Shown: in pieces, positions 58,150-64,000 of the stretch
How the letters are laid out: each line of letters opens with the position of its first letter
How positions within the stretch are numbered: position 1 is the stretch's first letter
Source: Hawksworthiomyces lignivorus
Lineage: Eukaryota > Ascomycota > Sordariomycetes > Ophiostomatales > Ophiostomataceae
Reading direction: 5' to 3'
DNA: 64,000 bases
Assembly: GCA_002917075.1 (NCBI GenBank)
Contig: NTMA01000054.1
Coordinates: 124,001 to 188,000 of the forward strand
Notes under the pieces: generated by a model
Seen by the model: only the letters and a program-made list of their open reading frames with translations
What the model was told of the DNA's origin: nothing
Database searches by the model: none
Translations under genes and position numbers: made by a program

Positions 58150-60082
58150 ATGCCTTCAGCCAAGCGTGGCATACGCATCGCCGGCTGCTCCGGTGGCTTT
58201 ACTGACCGGCAGCGTGCTATTGGCGACATCGCCAAGAACTGTGATGTTGACTGCATCATCGGTGACTGGCTGTCAGAGTGCACTATGACCCTCCACGGCG
58301 CGCAAAGGTGGAAAACGAGAGGCTCAAAGCCGAAGGCCGTCTCCCCGACAATGTCGAGGGTCTCTATGATCCTTCTTTTATGGAGAACCTCATCCCGGCA
58401 CTACCTTATCTGCAGTCTAAGAATATCAAGCTTGCCGTAAATGCCGGCGCCAGCGACACCGAGTTGCTTGCACATACTGTCCTGGCTGAGGTTCATCGCC
58501 AAGGCCTCAATCTTAAGGTCGCTTGGGTAGCGGGCGATGACGTCACTGAGACCATCAAGAGACTCTATGCCGATGGCGAGGATTTTGTCGGGCTCATGAC
58601 CGGTAAACCACTCCGCGAGTGGGGTCATGAGATTGTCTGTGCCCAGTGTTACCTCGGTGGTGCTGGAGTGGCGGAAGCGCTCCGTCAGGGCGCAGACATT
58701 GTCATCTGCGGCCGCGTTGCTGATGCCGCTACGACAGTCGGTGCTGCTATGTGGTGGCACAGCTGGAACAGGGAGACCGATTTGGATCCTCTTGCAGGTT
58801 CCCTTATTGCCGGTCATCTTATTGAGTGTTCTTCATATGTCTGCGGCAGCTATTATTCGGGTTTTAAGCTCTTGATGGAGAAGTGCGAAAATATCGGCTT
58901 CCCTATTGCTGAGATTTTCGCGGACGGCTCATGCATCATTACGAAAGAAGCTAATACCGACGGCGAGGTAAGTTGACAGCGGCGTCCTCATCTCCGCAGC
59001 ATTCTAGTACTAATTGTCAAAAAAAAAATTAGGTCTCTGTAGGAACAGTCGAATCCCAGCTCTTGTACGAAATTCAAGGGCCTCTGTACTATGGTTCAGA
59101 TGTCACCGCCCAGATTGACGGCATTAAGATGACCCAGCTTGAAGAGGACAAAGTATTGGTCACAGGTATTAAGGGTCTCCCAGCGCCGTCGACGACTAAA
59201 GTAGGCATTACTGCTTTTGGTGGCTACCAAGCTGAATTCCACATCTTTCTGTGTGGGCTGGATCTAGAGGCCAAGGCCGAATGGACTGAAAAGCAAATTC
59301 GCCGGTCGATCGGGAAGAACATCGATCAGTTTACTTGTCTCTCCTTCCAGCTCATCGGCTACTGTATGGAGAATCCACGTAGCATCGAAAGCGCCACTGT
59401 CGATTTCCGCATCTTTGCTCAGACGAAGAATAGGAAGCTTATGGACAAGACCAGCGTGGATGTGCCGGGATTGAACCGCTGGTGCCTCGAGAACTTCTTG
59501 CAGAGTTGTCCTGGTGCCACGCTTGGCAACGACATGCGCCAGTCAGAAGGCAAGCCCTTCTATGAGTATTTTGTCACGCTTCTTCCTCAGAAAGAGGTCA
59601 AACACCAGGCCCGTCTTCTGTGGTCTGATACCTCAATCGATATCTCGGTGCAGCAAAACGTGCGGACGGATTATCCACGAGATCAGCCCAGCTACGAGAC
59701 CAAGGACCCAGTTCCTCTGGAATCGTTTGGTCCCACAACACGAGGCTCATTGGGTTGGATTGTCGGATGCCGTTCAGGTGATAAAGCCAGCGATGCCAAC
59801 GTAGGCTTCTACGTGCGTCACGACGATGAGTGGGATTGGCTACGTAGTGCCCTGACAATCGACTGCATTAAGCAGCTGCTCGAAAAGAGCGATAAAGGCA
59901 AGAAGATTGATCGGTTTGAGCTCCCAGGCATCCGAGCGGTCCATTTCCTTTTACGTGATCACCTTGACCGTGGCTACAATTCCACCTGCGAGCTTGACAC
60001 CCTCGGCAAGAATATAGGAGAGTATCTTCGAGCAAAGCATATTGACTTGCCCAACAAATTCTTGAACCGCAGCCGGTTCTAG
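58150..60082 (+). pseudogene. AtuA-like (DUF1446) protein gene with a frameshift
   Basis: Two exons (58150-58967, 59033-60082; intron 65 bases, donor GTAAGT). The encoded family is related to AtuA of bacterial acyclic-terpene and leucine-type catabolism, with an N-terminal DUF1446 domain (IRIAGCSGGFTDRQRAI, CIIGDWLSECTMTLHG) and a C-terminal AtuA-like part (PTTRGSLGWIVGCRSGDKASDANVGF). The frame from ATG 58150 breaks between 58297 and 58308: HGA is followed by the -1 frame (KVENERLKAEGR...), which then runs open to the intron. Conserved sequence continues on both sides without loss, so one base appears missing. About 622 residues would result if the frame were joined. No short intron can explain it. 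It may be a sequencing error, a recent null allele or, less likely, recoding. Confidence 0.85.
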
Positions 60083-61875
60083 ATGTGCTGGGAGGAGAGG
60101 AAGGGGGTTCTAATCTTGATTGAGACAGAAGTGGAAGAAAGCAAACGAGGCAAAGGTATAGAAGTCAAACCAAAGGCAATCTGACAAAGAATACCAAACT
60201 GCAGAGAGCGAGTAAGATCTCCAAATCTGAAGACCTTCTTAATCCTGAATCTATATTGAGGTCCCAGAGTGTCTTGAACCTAGCCGGTTTCCCATACAAC
60301 AGCAGGCAGCAAGTAGTGCAGAACAATCAAGTAAATTTCTCATGACCTCAACTGCAAAAGAGCAGAGCTAGGAACACAGACATATTTTGTGAACGATGTA
60401 CTATTGAAGTAGAAAGGGCAAGACCGGTTCAAGACATAGAAGGGGGAGAAGAGCTGAATTGGCAGAAGAGGAAGAAGGAAAGAGGAGTGGTTCAAAGGTA
60501 CGCTTTAGAGGCGCCAAAATACCAAAAGGCTGATGTCAAATCTCTAATGATTATGTATTGTCATTTTTCTATTTCTAGGGCAGGTTTAAAATAAGGCGTT
60601 TTAAATACCAAAGCAAGGGCAAGCTTGTGGCAGAGCTTTTTGCAGTGAGAGGCAGACAAATGAAAATAGGGATAGCTTGGCCAGAGCTTAGCAACTGTCT
60701 ACGAAAATAAAAAGGCGAAGTCACCATTTTGTGCTGAGAAACGCCACTCGACGATTGCAAAGACTGGCTATTTCTATATCTCCTTCCAGAGCTCAACATA
60801 GTAAGGTGAACCAGTCTTTGCCGGCTCAAGACCCGGGAAAAACGGTTCTCCTTCCGCAGCGGTCCGGAGCATTGTGTTAGATGCGGAGGGGGAATCTGCA
60901 AATGCCAAAGTTCCTGGTAACAGCTGTACTATTCGGGGATAGCATTTCGGTACAGAAAAGCAACAAGCTCCGGTGGAACTGCGACCACTGGGTCTTAATG
61001 GCTGCATGGCTAACCGCTTACAGAAACCTCGATTCTCGGCACAGACGACGGTAAAACAAAGAATACGATTGGCTAAATAGACTCACCAGGATAGAGAGGC
61101 TGCCGAGATTGGGAAAACATAAAGCTCTTGGCTTAAAAGGGCTGCAAAGTGAAGTGACAGCGTCGCATCTGCATCTGCATCTGCGGCAGCATGTTACAGA
61201 AGCTGGCAAGACATCTGTTTGACATACCTTTGAAAATTTGCTTCAAGGAATGCAGTCCAGAGGCACAGTCCTCCTAAGTGCTTATATGCTTACCCTTGCT
61301 GGTTTGAACACACTGGTTGTTCTTTCCTCTCTCTCACTCTTTTTTTTTTTTTTTTTCACCTTTGGGGGTCTCTCATTTCTCTGTCGCAATGTTCCTGCCG
61401 TTGCCGGCATCTCCAAGCTATAGTAAGGAGGATGCGCTAGGGCAGAAAGAGCGAGCGGGGAAAGGAACTGCCGCTACATTGGTGCCGCAGTCCCCCCAAA
61501 ACCCTAAAGAAGGAAGCGAGAATCGTCTGGACCTGAGACAAACCTCGGCAATGGATAGCGGCGAGACCTTGTTTCTTCCTTTGCACATTCCATCCTTCCA
61601 CTTTCTCCGCCCGTTCCTCTTTCCTCAGCAAACAGAATGTAGAGTAATCAAAAATTTAAGAAGACCTCATCATCGCACGCGTAATATTATAAAGTCCTCT
61701 TTTTAGCCTTTTTGCGGAGAATCGTGGGCAGCTACAACTCTGCCACCTGATTTCAATTTCTGATCTTGACGATCGTCTCTTGTCTCTCTCGTCCGTCTCC
61801 TTCTCACGTTCCTGCACATCTCTTCTTCAGTCTTCTTGTCCTCATATCCTACGTCCTTTCTGTCATATCAATCCA
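60083..61875. other. Intergenic region, promoter side of the thiolase gene
   Basis: 1.8 kb. It holds a GCATCT tandem repeat at 61165-61184, a T-run near 61340-61355 and a CT-rich leader at 61740-61870. The minus-strand ORF 60774-61007 (77 codons) has no recognised domain. Confidence 0.5.
61165..61184. repeat. Short tandem repeat of GCATCT
   Basis: Three hexamer units followed by a partial one, with no visible function. Confidence 0.8.
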
Positions 61876-63407
61876 ATGGCGGAACGTCTAGGGTCCATCC
61901 TCAAGCACTTGTCGCCGGGCAAAGGTGGCGTCTCAGCATTGTAAGTTCCCTCCAAGTGGAGCGCCTTACCTTTTTCTTGGTTCTGTTCTTTTGTTCCTAT
62001 ATTTTGCACTTCTTGCGCATTTACCTCCTTTCTAATATCCTTACTTCTCATTGTCTTTCTGCCATTCTCTCATCGCTTCTCACCTCTCCCGCTAACCATA
62101 GCTCACCAGGACTGCCAAGAATCCCGACGACATTGTCATCACTCTCGCCATCCGGACACCTCTTACCAAGGCAAAGAAGGGCGGCTTCAAGGATTCGTCT
62201 CTCGAATTCATTGTTTACGCTCTTCTGAAGCAGGTCCGGGAGCGGTCGAATATTGATCCTAGTCTCGTGGAGGACATTTGCCTCGGAAATGTAAGAAAGG
62301 AAATGAACGAACGTACAGGGAAGAAAAGAAATAACCAGGAACGGCTTTGAATCATCGTATCTTCTCTTTATATTGTGGTGTGCAAAGCTGACAAGAAACC
62401 CACAGGTCTCCGACGCAAAAGCCTCGTACAAGCTCCGTGCTGCTGCTCTGGCTGCCGGTTTCCCGAATACGACCAGCGCTTATGCGCTGAACCGCTTTTG
62501 CTCATCCGGCCTGAAGTCTACCGCCGACATTGCCAACGCCATCAGCGCGGGCAACATTGAGGTCGGCATTGCTATTGGCGCCGAGTCTATGTCTGTCGGC
62601 GGCGATGCGCTCGAAAAACCCTTCGACGAAGAAGTCACCAAGCACAGCCAAGAGTCCGTCGACTGCCAGCAGCCCATGGGCTGGACCAGCGAGAACGTCA
62701 GCCGCGATTTCGGCATCACCCGTGAGGAGATGGACCGGTACGCCGTTGAGAGTTTCCGCCGTGCTGAGCAGGCCCAGGCTGACGGCCTGTTCGACGACGA
62801 GATTGTACCCATCACAACCCGCATCAAGGATGCCCAGGGCAACTGGAGCGAGGTCACTCTGACGCGCGACGAGGGCATCCGGCCCGGCACCACCTTCGAG
62901 GCGCTATCCAAGATCCGCGTGGCATTCCCCCAGTGGGGTCCGACTACCACCGGCGGCAATGCGAGTCAGGTGACCGACGGTGCTGCCGCCGTCCTTCTTA
63001 TGAAGCGGTCAACGGCACAGCGTCTGGGTCAGCCGATTCTGGGCAAGTACGTCGGCAGCACGGTCGCCGGTCTGGCGCCCCGCATCATGGGTATCGGCCC
63101 TTCTCTAGCCATTCCTAAGCTGCTGGCCAAGTATGACTTGACGCTGGCCGATATCGATGTCATCGAGCTGAACGAAGCATTTGCCAGCATGGCCGTCTAC
63201 TGCCGAGACAAGCTGGCTCTCGACTGGAACAAGCTGAATCCCCGCGGAGGAGCCATAGCCCTGGGCCATCCCCTGGGTGCCACGGGTGCACGGCAGATTG
63301 TCACGGGCCTTAGCGAGCTGCGCCGGACGAAGAAGAAGATCCTGCTGACCAGCATGTGCATCGGCACGGGCATGGGCATGGCAGGACTGTTTGTGAATGA
63401 GCAGTAG
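61876..63407 (+). CDS. POT1: Peroxisomal 3-ketoacyl-CoA thiolase
   Basis: Three exons (61876-61940, 62110-62290, 62406-63407), 415 residues (yeast Pot1 has 417). It catalyses the last step of peroxisomal beta-oxidation, splitting 3-ketoacyl-CoA with CoA. A clean PTS2 import signal is at residues 4-12 (R4-L5-x5-H11-L12), alone on exon 1. The thiolase active site is complete: nucleophile C114 in NRFCSSGL, H370 in GGAIALGHPLG and C400 in MCIGTGMG. Intron 1 is 169 bases with two nearby acceptors (after 62100 and after 62109); only the second keeps frame. Intron 2 is 115 bases. It is on the same strand as the AtuA-like gene, 1.8 kb downstream, so coordinated use in degrading branched or long acyl chains is possible. 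Confidence 0.95.
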
Positions 63408-64000
63408 TGGCAGAAAGAGGCGAGAGAGGTAGAAGAGCGTGCGGTTTGGGGAAATTGTGAACCACACATGAACTCGACTTCGTATACAAACGGCTACATG
63501 CCGAAATTTTCTTGTAGGTAATAGGTTCTCACTAGATACGCCAGCTTTCGCCCATATTTTGTACACGCTTGTAAACGTATCCTGCCGGATTTCAAAAAGC
63601 TTTTTTTTTTTTTTTTTTTACAGAGGTTGAATAAATTTCAGGTTTCGTTCATCTGCCCAAATAAAATAGGAACAGATCTGCGCAGTTTAAAACGAACTTC
63701 GACCATGTGGCAACCACTACTTAGTAACAGATGCGACTGAGGGTGACATGGAGAGAAATATAGGACCCGGTTGGCCGCGTATTGATCTCATGGTACTCAT
63801 TTTTGAGAATTACTTTGGAATGAGGTTAATCTTATGATCGATGCCGCATAGCTACGGTTCAATAAGTGCTCAGCCATACAATGCTGGCATGCGACCATAT
63901 GCTATGTCTACCGACGAAGCTCACCGCTGGACTAAAGGTCTAAACAGAAGATGAAATTGCAAATGCTGTGCATCACAGCCTCCGGTCAGTCTTGACAGGC
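63408..64000. other. Downstream region of the thiolase gene
   Basis: It holds the thiolase 3' UTR and a T-run at about 63601-63619. The window ends before any next gene can be recognised. Confidence 0.55.

Noticed and set aside
58284..58320. Very short intron explaining the AtuA-like frame change
   Set aside because: GT...AG pairs nearby give 14- or 37-base introns, too short for fungi, and the longer one would remove the conserved SECTMTLHG block.
60774..61007. 77-codon minus-strand ORF between the AtuA-like and thiolase genes
   Set aside because: It looks weakly protein-like but has no recognised domain and no convincing splice partner up- or downstream.

Overview
This window is nuclear DNA of a filamentous ascomycete (Pezizomycotina). 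The gene families, the short introns (mostly 55-170 bases) with GTATGT/GTAAGT-like donors and CTAAC/CTGAC-like branch sites, and the GPI-type, DUF4360, GH45 and Zn2Cys6 proteins together suggest Sordariomycetes, possibly Hypocreales. That rank is inference; nothing here fixes the species. I can support 21 protein-coding genes. I rebuilt their exon structures by hand from splice signals and frame continuity. There are no rRNA genes, CRISPR arrays or intact transposons.

Left part (0-10.9 kb): a transferrin-receptor/M28 peptidase-like membrane protein of the Tre/Vps70 type converges on the retromer subunit gene VPS35. A seven-exon MFS transporter gene follows. Next come two gene-poor stretches (10.9-16.0 and 19.5-26.8 kb). 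Between them lie an uncharacterised conserved protein and a secreted GH45 endoglucanase.

Middle part (26.8-44.6 kb): a run of small-molecule and secreted-protein genes. In order these are a GPI-anchored small protein, a Nudix hydrolase with an expanded Nudix box, a mitochondrially targeted M20 amidohydrolase (N-carbamoyl-amino-acid hydrolase/beta-ureidopropionase type), a secreted PEBP-like protein, a zinc alcohol dehydrogenase, a secreted DUF4360 protein, a Zn2Cys6 regulator, a 2-oxoglutarate/Fe(II) oxygenase, an HSL-type hydrolase and a secreted beta-propeller. It resembles accessory metabolic territory, but I see no polyketide, peptide or terpene backbone enzyme.

Right part (45-64 kb): conserved housekeeping genes SmE (five exons), CDS1 (CDP-diacylglycerol synthase) and the ATRIP/Rad26-like checkpoint gene. 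After these come three same-strand genes: a Zn2Cys6 regulator, an AtuA-like (DUF1446) gene and a PTS2-bearing peroxisomal 3-ketoacyl-CoA thiolase. These three could form a small catabolic unit. The AtuA-like gene carries an apparent one-base frameshift.

Most notable signals: the frameshift in the AtuA-like gene; a GC-AG intron and a 10-base exon in the PEBP gene; a 27-base exon carrying half of a zinc cluster; a stop-free 57-base intron in the oxygenase; the Asp/Asn expansion inside the Nudix box; and a degenerate tRNA-Arg-like relic. I found no clear evidence of a wholly new system.
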